From contig NZ_BMQI01000006.1 in the NCBI RefSeq assembly GCF_014648035.1, positions 1 to 64,000 of the forward strand: a stretch of DNA of 64,000 nucleotides. Direction: 5' to 3'. Origin of the DNA: Shewanella algicola. GTDB lineage: Bacteria > Pseudomonadota > Gammaproteobacteria > Enterobacterales > Shewanellaceae. The notes under the pieces are model-generated. The model ran no database searches. It was not told where the DNA came from and saw only the letters and a program-made list of their open reading frames with translations. This document shows, one piece after another, positions 17,540-25,677 of the stretch. Numbering within the stretch: the first letter of the stretch is position 1; the number at the start of each line of letters is the position of its first letter. The position numbers were made by a program, and so were the translations under genes.

Positions 17540-19417
17540 TTAACGTTTGTTAGAACTGTAGCGATATTTCAAAAAGTTCTGCGCATTACTTAACACTAAA
17601 AATGCATCTTTAAGATTACGACGTTCAAAATCAGACATATTTTCTGGTTCAATATTATTATCAGGTTCAATCCCTGATTCAATATCGGATGATTGGTGAC
17701 GCAGGCGTACCAACGAGATAAGCTCCATTGCGTGTTGTAAATCTTCACCCTTTGAATTGGGTAAAATACCCGCGTCGATAATATCTTCTAAGCGTTCAAA
17801 TGAGTTTTGCGATTGTGAGCCGATAGCTAGGGCATGTACTCGGATCAAGTCGGCTAATGGCGCCGTGCCACGACGTTTTAAATTGATGGAGTTGTTATGA
17901 CGACCATCTTTTTCCATCACAAAGTCTTTAAAAAATCCCAGCGGTGGGGTGCGGTTAAGTGCGTTGTGCGCCAGACAAGCTAAAAAGCGATTGTTTTTCT
18001 TGGCTTTGTTCAAGATAAATGCATTTAATTGTTCAGCCCATTTAACCCGACCATAAACCCCGGTTAGATCGAAAAATATAGAGCAATTTAACAAGGCTTG
18101 CGGGTTTGGTTTTTCTATCCAATCACCAAAACATGCTTCCCATTCTGAGCGAGTTTTACGGTACTCTGGATTACTGGCCATAATATCGCCAGTGCAATAA
18201 CTGTAACCGCAAGCGGCTAACCCATCACATACAAAGTCGGCTAACTTTGCAAAATACTCACCGTGCACTGCGGCTTTATAACTATTATCCAAAATAATGG
18301 CATTGTCTTGATCGGTTACCATCAGTTGCTCATCGCGAGCCATTGACCCCAGCGCTAAAAAGCAATATGGAATCGGTGGTGGGCCAAATTTTTCTTCTGC
18401 AAGTTCTAATAGTCGCTGCTTAAAGTTACGGCCGATTTCAGACATTGCCCGTCCGACCATATGTGAGTTGGCATCTTCATTCACCATGCGCACAAAACAA
18501 CTTTTTAACTGCGAAGATAACAACACTAAATCTTCGCAACTTTTCTGCTGAAAGATACTGCTGACAAATAACAAACTATTTTGCGACTCGTAACGGATAA
18601 TATCGGCTACTTCAATCAGGCCTATGGGGATTTTATTTTTAAGAATAGGCAGATGATCAATTTTATTGCGAAGCATCAGTAGCATAGCTTCAAAGATGTA
18701 TGCGTTATGATCCAGTGAAATTAAACCGATCGACATGACTTGTGAAATAGGACTGTCTACATTAACCCCCGCAGCAATAACCTTTGCGCAGAGATCATGT
18801 TCGGTAATAATCCCCACAAAATTACTGTCTTGTTGATCTTCTATATCTGGGTCATTAATTAATACCGCCGAAATATTCTCTTCGGTCATTATCTTGGCAA
18901 CGGCTTGGATGGTGCTATTACAAGGCAGAACAACAGGCTCTCTAGTGAGTAACGTTTTGACTTTAGAGGTGGTAAGTGCATTAGCATCAACGGTTTTGCC
19001 CTTTACTGCTTGTTTTAAGCGAGTGGTATCCTCTGCCTCAACAAAATCTGCAAAATCGTCATAGTTTTCACATAAGTCATTGAACACCGATTCTGGAATG
19101 CAGTATACAAGGGTATCTTTTACCGCTTTGGCCGGGAAGCGCACTTTATTATTGGTCAATAAGCCCATTTGGCCAAATAATTGCCCCTGATCAAGACGAT
19201 TATAGAGCTCACCTTTACGACGATATAACTCTACGACACCACTGCGGATCATATAAAGTTCAGTAATCCTGTCATTAAAGTTAACAATCATACTATCAGT
19301 ACGGAAATAAGAGATCTCAACACTTTTGGCAACGTCAATTAAGACTTGTTCTGGAAGCTGATCAAAGGGAGCATACTGAGCAATAAAGCTCTGAATTTCG
19401 AGTACTTCGGCTGTCAT
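17540..19417 (-). CDS. cNMP-binding/CBS/DUF294 nucleotidyltransferase-like signalling protein
   Basis: A 625-residue cytoplasmic protein. Order of domains: cyclic-nucleotide-binding fold (1-130), a pair of CBS domains (about 155-280), a DUF294 nucleotidyltransferase-like domain (about 330-450) with LGSMARDEQLMVTDQDNAII, and a helical C-terminal substrate domain. The G-S-x-A-R-x-E-Q and D-Q-D-N-A motifs are those of GlnD-like nucleotidyltransferases. Ligand sensing by the first two modules probably controls the third. Start is the ATG at 19417. It heads a two-gene unit with the exonuclease. Target protein unknown. Confidence 0.88.
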   Translation of the reverse strand: MTAEVLEIQSFIAQYAPFDQLPEQVLIDVAKSVEISYFRTDSMIVNFNDRITELYMIRSGVVELYRRKGELYNRLDQGQLFGQMGLLTNNKVRFPAKAVKDTLVYCIPESVFNDLCENYDDFADFVEAEDTTRLKQAVKGKTVDANALTTSKVKTLLTREPVVLPCNSTIQAVAKIMTEENISAVLINDPDIEDQQDSNFVGIITEHDLCAKVIAAGVNVDSPISQVMSIGLISLDHNAYIFEAMLLMLRNKIDHLPILKNKIPIGLIEVADIIRYESQNSLLFVSSIFQQKSCEDLVLLSSQLKSCFVRMVNEDANSHMVGRAMSEIGRNFKQRLLELAEEKFGPPPIPYCFLALGSMARDEQLMVTDQDNAIILDNSYKAAVHGEYFAKLADFVCDGLAACGYSYCTGDIMASNPEYRKTRSEWEACFGDWIEKPNPQALLNCSIFFDLTGVYGRVKWAEQLNAFILNKAKKNNRFLACLAHNALNRTPPLGFFKDFVMEKDGRHNNSINLKRRGTAPLADLIRVHALAIGSQSQNSFERLEDIIDAGILPNSKGEDLQHAMELISLVRLRHQSSDIESGIEPDNNIEPENMSDFERRNLKDAFLVLSNAQNFLKYRYSSNKR

Positions 19418-19829
19418 GAATAGACCTGTTAATGTGTGATGACTGAAACTTTGTTTATAGCGATGTTGATATTATACGAGTAAATAACGCAACATGGGGA
19501 TTTATCGTGTTATTGAATATTTTGCAGTAAAACAGCGTTCAATATCGAACAAACTTGAGGCTTAATTTACCTTTATTGTTAACAATAAACCAAAGCTCCC
19601 CTGACCAAGACAGACTATCGATAACATGGAAGGCACGAATGGCTATCACTGTGCGAGGTTGCCGCTTTTGATAAAATCATTGTTTATTTATTGTTCGCTA
19701 TCCATTGGGTTATTGAGGTGCGTCAAGGTTTTATGGAAATATTTGACTTAGATTTATTATGTGAGTGTTATTTTATTTAACGGTTAGTTAGCTGATGAGT
19801 TCTGTGCTAACACAACATGAGACAATCTT
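19418..19829. other. 412-base divergent intergenic region
   Basis: This gap lies between the DUF294 gene (minus) and the CMD gene (plus) and should carry both promoters. It is AT-rich. I see no open frame, terminator or clear operator in it. Confidence 0.4.
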
Positions 19830-20174
19830 ATGACAAACTTTCCTGAACGTTATAAAGAACTCAGTACCTGGATGGATAAACTCGGGGTGGCTATTCCTCA
19901 GACCATGAAAGGGTTTTCTGAACTGCATAAGGCATCTATTGCTCCTGGAGCATTGGACAGTAAAACCAAAGAGCTTATAGCCCTTGGTATAGCGATCACG
20001 GTTAGATGCGAAGGGTGTATAGCCTTTCATGTACATGACGCTTTGCAGGCAGGTGCTAGTAAAGAAGAAATTGTTGAAACCGTGTCAGTAGCCATACTGA
20101 TGGGTGGTGGCCCCGCTATGGTTTATGGTATTGAAGCCATGCAAGCCGTGAGTCAATATCAACAGCAGGGGTGA
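19830..20174 (+). CDS. Carboxymuconolactone decarboxylase (AhpD-like) family protein
   Basis: A 114-residue all-helical protein with the CMD-family redox motif C60-E-G-C63-IAF-H67, the CxxCxxxH pattern used by AhpD-type alkylhydroperoxidases. Length and Gly-rich end (MGGGPAMVYG) fit small single-domain members. Proposed role: thiol-dependent peroxide or electrophile handling in the cytoplasm; the physiological reductant is unknown. Monocistronic. Confidence 0.88.
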   Translation: MTNFPERYKELSTWMDKLGVAIPQTMKGFSELHKASIAPGALDSKTKELIALGIAITVRCEGCIAFHVHDALQAGASKEEIVETVSVAILMGGGPAMVYGIEAMQAVSQYQQQG

Positions 20175-20290
20175 TAACTTAATACTCAGAATTCAACAAC
20201 ACAGTAAAAACTGAATTAACCATAGTTGATTAACGAGTCGATTCTTGTGTGGGTTTTCCGAGCAGTGTTAAATTGTGTAGGAGAATAGTG

Positions 20291-20971
20291 ATGGGTACAG
20301 TCAAAAGTGAAACAAGTCATCATCAACCTCTCGAAGATGTCATCAAAGATGCGGTTGAGGCTGATAATAATATTAGGGAAGAGGTTCGTCGTATTACCCT
20401 TAACGTATTGAGTGACGGTAAGTTAAATATTGATGAGATTACTCAAGTGACTTACCGCATGGTCAAAGGAGCCGGTTTAGGGGCTGTTATTCATGGGCCT
20501 GATGGTCGAAACAAATTGGCAAATGCTGTTGCGGGTCTTGATGATGCATTATGCTCTGCCGCAGAAGCATCCAAATTAGCCATTGAAGAAGCCAGCTCCC
20601 ACGTCAAAACATTCAATAAACAAGATTTGCAGCACGCTATAAAAGACCTTAATGACTTTGAAAGTATGTATTTAGAGACGTTAAAAGACGTGGCTAAAGA
20701 GACAAGTGAGACAGTGTCGGAAACTCTCAATGATTTAGTTCGTCATGGTCGTTTAACTGGCACAGGCATTGGCCAAAAAGCAACAGAAACGGCTAAACTG
20801 TTAAATGAGCAACTCAGTGAACGATTAAGCGAAACGGTTTCAGCTGGCGTTGATTCTGCATCGAAAGTCACCAGTAACCTTGCATATGCGGCGGCAGGCT
20901 TTCTTGAGGCGATTGCACAAACCTTGGATAAAAAAATAACCTCTACCTCTTCAGAAAACGAACATAAATAG
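20291..20971 (+). CDS. Helical protein of unknown function paired with ABC1 kinase (226 aa)
   Basis: I do not recognise a named family with certainty. The protein is almost entirely helical with amphipathic repeats and no signal peptide; the C-terminal part (KVTSNLAYAAAGFLEAIAQ) could associate with membrane. ATG 20291 is preferred over the upstream in-frame start at 20249 because AGGAGA at 20279-20284 is well spaced for it. It lies 11 bases before the ABC1/UbiB-like kinase gene, so the two are co-transcribed and probably work together. Apolipoprotein- or phasin-like helical packing is one possibility. Confidence 0.75.
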   Translation: MGTVKSETSHHQPLEDVIKDAVEADNNIREEVRRITLNVLSDGKLNIDEITQVTYRMVKGAGLGAVIHGPDGRNKLANAVAGLDDALCSAAEASKLAIEEASSHVKTFNKQDLQHAIKDLNDFESMYLETLKDVAKETSETVSETLNDLVRHGRLTGTGIGQKATETAKLLNEQLSERLSETVSAGVDSASKVTSNLAYAAAGFLEAIAQTLDKKITSTSSENEHK

Positions 20972-20982
20972 ATAGGTGAGCC

Positions 20983-22650
20983 ATGCTGTGGGAGACGCTA
21001 AGTACTGCACGAGATATTGGCCGACTGAATGAACTCGCTTCGGTCTTGATCCGTTATGGTTTCGGTGATGTGCTGCGCAGACTGGGTTTGGCAAATATCG
21101 TTAACGATGCCGGTAAAGCATTGAATTGGAAGCATACTCCAGGTATCACCAATCTAGAATCTCCCGTTAGGTTTTGCAATGCATTGACCGAAATGGGGCC
21201 CACTTTTATTAAGCTCGGCCAGATCCTCGCGACACGTTCAGATTTGTTTTCTTCTGAATGGACAACTGAGTTTAAAAAGTTACAAAATCAAGTACCTTCG
21301 GTGCCATTTGATTTAATCATTGAACAATTACAACACGATTTAGGTTGTAGTCCACACGACGCTTTTGCCGAGTTTGATCCAACCCCTTTTGCCGCAGCAT
21401 CTATTGCCCAAGTTCATCGAGCTCGATTACAAGATGGTACTGAGGTGATTGTTAAGGTGCGCAGACCGGGCATTCAAGCATCAATGGAAGCTGATTTGCG
21501 TTTACTTGCGCGTATTGCTGAGTTAATGGAGTCTGAGTCAACCGCGTTACGCCGTTTTAAACCGCGTGAAGTCGTTCGTCAATTTACCCATTCTTTGCGG
21601 CGGGAATTGGATTTATTAGCCGAGTGCCGCAACGCTGAAAGAATCGCCAAAAATTTTGAAGGTGATCCTAATATTGTTATCCCTAAAATGTATTGGCAGT
21701 GGTGCAGTGAGCGTGTCAACGTTCAACAATTTATTGATGGTATTCCTGGCCAAGATATTACAGCAGTGGAGCAGGCGGGTTTAGACAGAAAACGCTTAGC
21801 CCATTATGGAGGACAAGCGGCATTAAAAATGATTTTAATTGATGGTTTTTATCATGCAGATCCTCATCAAGGTAATATTTTTTATTTGCCAGAAAATCAC
21901 ATTGCTTTTATTGATTTTGGTTTGGTGGGACGCTTATCTTTTGAGCGCCGTCATCAAGTAGTCACATTGTTACATAGCATGGTTGAGTTAGATGCACCTC
22001 GAGTTGTGGAAGTGTTGCTCGATTGGGCTGGCGACCTTCCGTTAAATTGTCAACATTTGAGTTTTGAAGTTGAAGAGTTTATTGATAAATATCACGGTGT
22101 GTCATTAAAAAGCGTCCATTTAGGCATGATGCTGACAGAGCTGATGTCACTGCTCAGAGAGCATGGGCTTAGCTTACCTCCTGATATCATTATTTTGATT
22201 AAAGCCTTGATAATACTTGAAAGTGTTGCGCAGCAGTTAGACCCTGAGTTTAATATGGTGTCTGAAGCAAAGCCTTTATTACATCAGCTTATGTTAGAGC
22301 GGACCGCCCCCGATGCCATCGCCAAAAGAGGTTGGCAAGCCATTGTCGACGCCACAGAATTATTAACTGGATTACCGCAAGATTTACAACAATTGTTACG
22401 TTCAGCACGTAGAGGAAGATTCCAGTTCCATGTTGATATAACACGGTTAAAAACCTTTGGAAATCAACTTGACCGAGCCGCTAGCAGGGTGGCGATTGGA
22501 AATGTGGTTGCGGCGATGATTATTGGATCATCTATCGTCATGACAGTTGAAGGCGGTCCAACATTATTTGGCATATTGGGGTTTATAAGTGCGCTAGCGG
22601 GGGGAATATGGTTGTTGTTTTCTATCTGGTCTAGTGGACGGTGGAAATAA
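20983..22650 (+). CDS. ABC1/UbiB-family atypical kinase
   Basis: A 555-residue member of the UbiB/COQ8 family. Diagnostic features are the KxGQ motif (FIKLGQ, residues 75-80), the Ala-rich nucleotide loop (FAAASIAQVH), the Lys in VIVKVRRPG, the HADPHQGNIF catalytic loop and the IDFGLVG metal motif. Two C-terminal membrane helices (about 500-550) anchor it to the inner membrane. UbiB proteins support ubiquinone synthesis and lipid handling. Because the ubiquinone-operon ubiB usually lies with ubiE and ubiJ, this is probably a second paralogue. It follows the unknown helical protein by 11 bases. Confidence 0.88.
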   Translation: MLWETLSTARDIGRLNELASVLIRYGFGDVLRRLGLANIVNDAGKALNWKHTPGITNLESPVRFCNALTEMGPTFIKLGQILATRSDLFSSEWTTEFKKLQNQVPSVPFDLIIEQLQHDLGCSPHDAFAEFDPTPFAAASIAQVHRARLQDGTEVIVKVRRPGIQASMEADLRLLARIAELMESESTALRRFKPREVVRQFTHSLRRELDLLAECRNAERIAKNFEGDPNIVIPKMYWQWCSERVNVQQFIDGIPGQDITAVEQAGLDRKRLAHYGGQAALKMILIDGFYHADPHQGNIFYLPENHIAFIDFGLVGRLSFERRHQVVTLLHSMVELDAPRVVEVLLDWAGDLPLNCQHLSFEVEEFIDKYHGVSLKSVHLGMMLTELMSLLREHGLSLPPDIIILIKALIILESVAQQLDPEFNMVSEAKPLLHQLMLERTAPDAIAKRGWQAIVDATELLTGLPQDLQQLLRSARRGRFQFHVDITRLKTFGNQLDRAASRVAIGNVVAAMIIGSSIVMTVEGGPTLFGILGFISALAGGIWLLFSIWSSGRWK

Positions 22651-22750
22651 ATTGATTTTAATCGTCAGCACCCTCGCAAACGATAACAATAGATAAAGAT
22701 GTCCTGCCAAATTACTTCCAATAGTGTAAGCCGACAATCCAGCAATCTGA

Positions 22751-22796
22751 CAATCCCATAATCCTATAATCCAACAATCCCATAATCCTATAATCC
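22751..22796. repeat. Short tandem repeat, 24-base period
   Basis: A 22-base unit at 22751-22772 is repeated exactly at 22775-22796 with a two-base spacer. Flanking sequence (about 22725-22815) contains further degenerate AATCC/ATAATC units. It lies between the ABC1 kinase gene and the chemoreceptor. It looks like slippage-prone, non-coding DNA. Confidence 0.85.
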
Positions 22797-22985
22797 CATC
22801 ATTCCGCGAACCGACAATACAGCCGTAGACATTGATAAACCATTGCACATAAACAACAGTAAATCACTGGGGGTAAAAAGACTAAAAATCAATAAATAAC
22901 TAAAATATGATTAAAATTAGAAATTTACAGAAATAGTGTCAAATATAGTCTATATAGTTAGCAGTTCTTTAAATGGAGAGTAAAG

Positions 22986-24659
22986 ATGAACCTTAAAAGT
23001 CGCGGGAAGCTACTGCTATTAACAATGTTACCACTATTCCTTATAACCTTACTTGTTACTATCACTTTTTATTTGAATCTCACTTCAGATTTTGAATGCC
23101 AAGCAATTGATTATAAAGAGGAATTGGTTGCAATAAATCAAACTTTCCTGAAAGCCAACTTGCGTTTGGGTCGTACCGCCATTAAAGCTCTTTATGACGC
23201 CGATGTGAATGGGAATAATAAACAACAGGCTAAGATCATCCTTAAAAATATGCGCTTTGCCGATGATGGCTATTTTTTTGCTTATGATTCCTCAGGGCTC
23301 AATACTCTGCACGCCATAAAACCTGAGTTAGAAGGTAAAAACTTATACGGTCTAAAAGATGAAAATGGGGTGCCAGTCATTGCCGGATTAATTGACGCGG
23401 CAACCAAGGGCGATGGATTCCTCAATTTTTCATGGAATAAACCCTCCATTAATGCCCTGGCACCAAAACTGGGGTATGCCGAGTACTTAGATAAATGGGA
23501 TTGGGTATTGGGCACGGGCATTTATGTTGATGACGTTGATAAGCAAGTTGCTCAATACATCGAACAGCGGCAAACCTTGTTAGAGAAAGATTTGAGTTTT
23601 GCTATTATGGTTGCCATTTTGGGGTTAGTTATTACCGCTGTGATTGTGATTATTGTGGTTAATCGCTCTCTTATCCCGTTAAGTTCAATGCTAGATAAGC
23701 TCAAAGAAATTGCGCATGGTAATGGTGACTTAACCGGTCGCCTGCAAACTCAAGGTAAGGATGAAGTTGCTGAGCTTGGTGATGCATTCAATCAGTTTAT
23801 GGATACGTTACAACCTCTTATAGCTGAGGTAAAAAACAGCTCGGTTGCAGTACAACAAGCGGCTAAAAGCCTAGATTCACAAACCAGTAACTCTGTGAAA
23901 ACCATGCATATGCATAGCCAAGAAACCGAAAAAGTGGTGTCGGCGATTACTGAGATGTCCGCAACAGCGAAGGAAGTTGCCAATAATACCAATACGACGT
24001 CAGTTGCCATTAGCGCCGCTAATAATGAGATAAGTAGTGCTCAACAAGAAGTATTTAAAGCGATTGAAAGTATTAATCAGCTTGTTTCAGAGGTGAACAC
24101 CACCTCTGATGCGATAAAATCATTAAGTGACCAAACAGATCGCATTACCAGTGTGACTGATGTTATTGGTAGTATTGCAGAACAAACTAATCTTTTGGCA
24201 CTGAACGCTGCAATTGAAGCGGCTAGAGCGGGCGAGCAAGGGCGAGGCTTTGCGGTTGTTGCAGATGAAGTCCGCACTCTGGCAAGCAGAACCCAAGCCA
24301 GTACCCAAGAAATTAATGAGATGCTGATTAATTTGCAAGTGGGTGTTAAAGACGCCGTGACCACAATGTCTACTAGCCAACAACGCGGCGAACAAACAAT
24401 CCAAGACTCATCTGTCATACAAACACGACTATCCGACATCCAAAAAGTGGTTGCTGACATTCATGATATGGGGATGCAAACTGCAGCTGCTGCAGAAGAA
24501 CAGAGTGTTGTGGCTGAAGATATCACGACTAACCTGACCCATATCCAAGAGATTGTGTTTGAATTGAATGATGACTTAGAGAAAGCCGCAACAATTAGCT
24601 CTTCATTGGCCAATTCAGGTAGTCAATTAAATGAGTTGGTTGGACATTTTAAAACATAA
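22986..24659 (+). CDS. Methyl-accepting chemotaxis protein with Cache sensor
   Basis: A 557-residue transducer: membrane helix (about 10-30), periplasmic single-Cache domain (35-195; motif [12 protein letters not shown] and the [14 protein letters not shown] end), second helix (about 203-227), HAMP, then a long cytoplasmic signalling domain with the conserved hairpin [18 protein letters not shown]. No C-terminal CheR/CheB-tethering pentapeptide is present. sCache domains of this type often bind small carboxylates, but the ligand here is not readable. A GGAGAG ribosome site precedes the ATG. Monocistronic. Confidence 0.93.
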   Translation: MNLKSRGKLLLLTMLPLFLITLLVTITFYLNLTSDFECQAIDYKEELVAINQTFLKANLRLGRTAIKALYDADVNGNNKQQAKIILKNMRFADDGYFFAYDSSGLNTLHAIKPELEGKNLYGLKDENGVPVIAGLIDAATKGDGFLNFSWNKPSINALAPKLGYAEYLDKWDWVLGTGIYVDDVDKQVAQYIEQRQTLLEKDLSFAIMVAILGLVITAVIVIIVVNRSLIPLSSMLDKLKEIAHGNGDLTGRLQTQGKDEVAELGDAFNQFMDTLQPLIAEVKNSSVAVQQAAKSLDSQTSNSVKTMHMHSQETEKVVSAITEMSATAKEVANNTNTTSVAISAANNEISSAQQEVFKAIESINQLVSEVNTTSDAIKSLSDQTDRITSVTDVIGSIAEQTNLLALNAAIEAARAGEQGRGFAVVADEVRTLASRTQASTQEINEMLINLQVGVKDAVTTMSTSQQRGEQTIQDSSVIQTRLSDIQKVVADIHDMGMQTAAAAEEQSVVAEDITTNLTHIQEIVFELNDDLEKAATISSSLANSGSQLNELVGHFKT

Positions 24660-24698
24660 TATTCATCAGTTTATTAAGCTCGTGCAAGTAAAAATGTA

Positions 24699-24729
24699 AC
24701 CCCCATATGATGAGTCATGATATGGGGGT
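24699..24729. other. Strong 10-bp hairpin downstream of chemoreceptor
   Basis: A perfect stem of ten pairs (ACCCCCATAT at 24699-24708 with ATATGGGGGT at 24720-24729) encloses an 11-base loop. No T-run follows, so it is not a canonical intrinsic terminator. It may stabilise the 3' end of the chemoreceptor mRNA. Confidence 0.6.
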
Positions 24730-24869
24730 ACTGAAATGAGAACATGGCCATATATGGCTTGGTTTTGATAAGCTGTTATGTGCTTTAACAGTAATACCTT
24801 AAAGTTTGCAACAAACAAAGTAGCTGTTAAGTTGTTAGTTGCTTCAATCAACTCTTGATGGTGGTGATT

Positions 24870-25031
24870 ATGAAAATATGCAATAAAAAAAGTACAGCTA
24901 TTAGTCTTATGTGGGCGACGGCTATTTTATCGGCAGCTATTTTAGATGCCCCACAATTTTTAACATTGGTGATACTCCCTGTTCTAGGGTTCATGTCAGT
25001 AACCATGTTGAATAAAACAAACAATGCTTAA
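24870..25031 (+). CDS. Small two-helix membrane protein (53 aa)
   Basis: ATG AAA ATA TGC opens a 53-codon frame ending in TAA. The product has a short basic N-terminus (KICNKK), two hydrophobic segments split by a turn containing DAPQF, and a polar tail (NKTNNA). That is the expected layout of a genuine small inner-membrane protein. A GATGGTGG stretch upstream could act as a ribosome site. Function unknown. It lies alone between the chemoreceptor and the cytochrome gene. Confidence 0.6.
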   Translation: MKICNKKSTAISLMWATAILSAAILDAPQFLTLVILPVLGFMSVTMLNKTNNA

Positions 25032-25677
25032 ATCAAGCTGTTTTTGGGTTTATAGCGAATAAAAGTACATAACACATTTGAACCTCCTGCCAGTGATATA
25101 GATGGGCGAGCATACTTGCTTATGCAGGGTATTTGACTCGTTTGCCGTCAAAGTAAAATCAATTAACCATTCATCGACTTAGCATGTCGGTGAACGGTCA
25201 AATCGTCGTGCGCTTAGCAATAAAAGCAGGCAAACACACACATAGTGACTCTCTTAGCGCAATTTCGTTAAAAATCAAGATACTGCCTAGCGCTATTCAT
25301 TCCGTTGAAATGTACAAATAATGGCATGTATGGTTTTGATTGGCATAGTTTAGTTAGGTTATTGAAAGGGACATTATTCATATACCCACACTAATAATGG
25401 GTATATTATGGTTAAAAAATAAGCTTTGCATTTTCATCTCGTCAGTTTATGTGGTTGGCTTTACGATGAGGTTGCTAAGTGAGTAAATGGTGGCCGTGTG
25501 TTACATCATTATGCTATTGAGGTTTCGCTGTTAGAGAGCCTATAAATTGAGCGTTTGTAGATTTAGCTTCTTAACATTAGGATTTTAAAAAAAATATCGA
25601 CCTCACTCGGCTATTTTAACTAAACGGACACATCATCATTCCCCCATTAAACTTGTATAAGTTTTAAGGTGGTATTT
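25032..25677. other. Intergenic region with TATACCCA palindrome (25381-25405)
   Basis: This roughly 645-base gap holds the inverted repeat TATACCCA (25381-25388) and TGGGTATA (25398-25405). The half-site equals the tip of the MITE ends found at 57877 and 58160, so it could be a solo remnant or an operator. A 45-codon open frame near 25183 has no recognisable features. The rest should include the cytochrome promoter. Confidence 0.35.

Noticed and set aside
22594..22848. 84-codon minus-strand frame across the tandem repeat
   Set aside because: Its repetitive Ile-Gly-Leu-Trp-Asp-Cys content is a direct product of the DNA repeat and it overlaps the end of the ABC1 kinase gene.
25183..25320. 45-codon open frame upstream of the cytochrome gene
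   Set aside because: No ribosome site and no recognisable composition; probably chance in an intergenic stretch.
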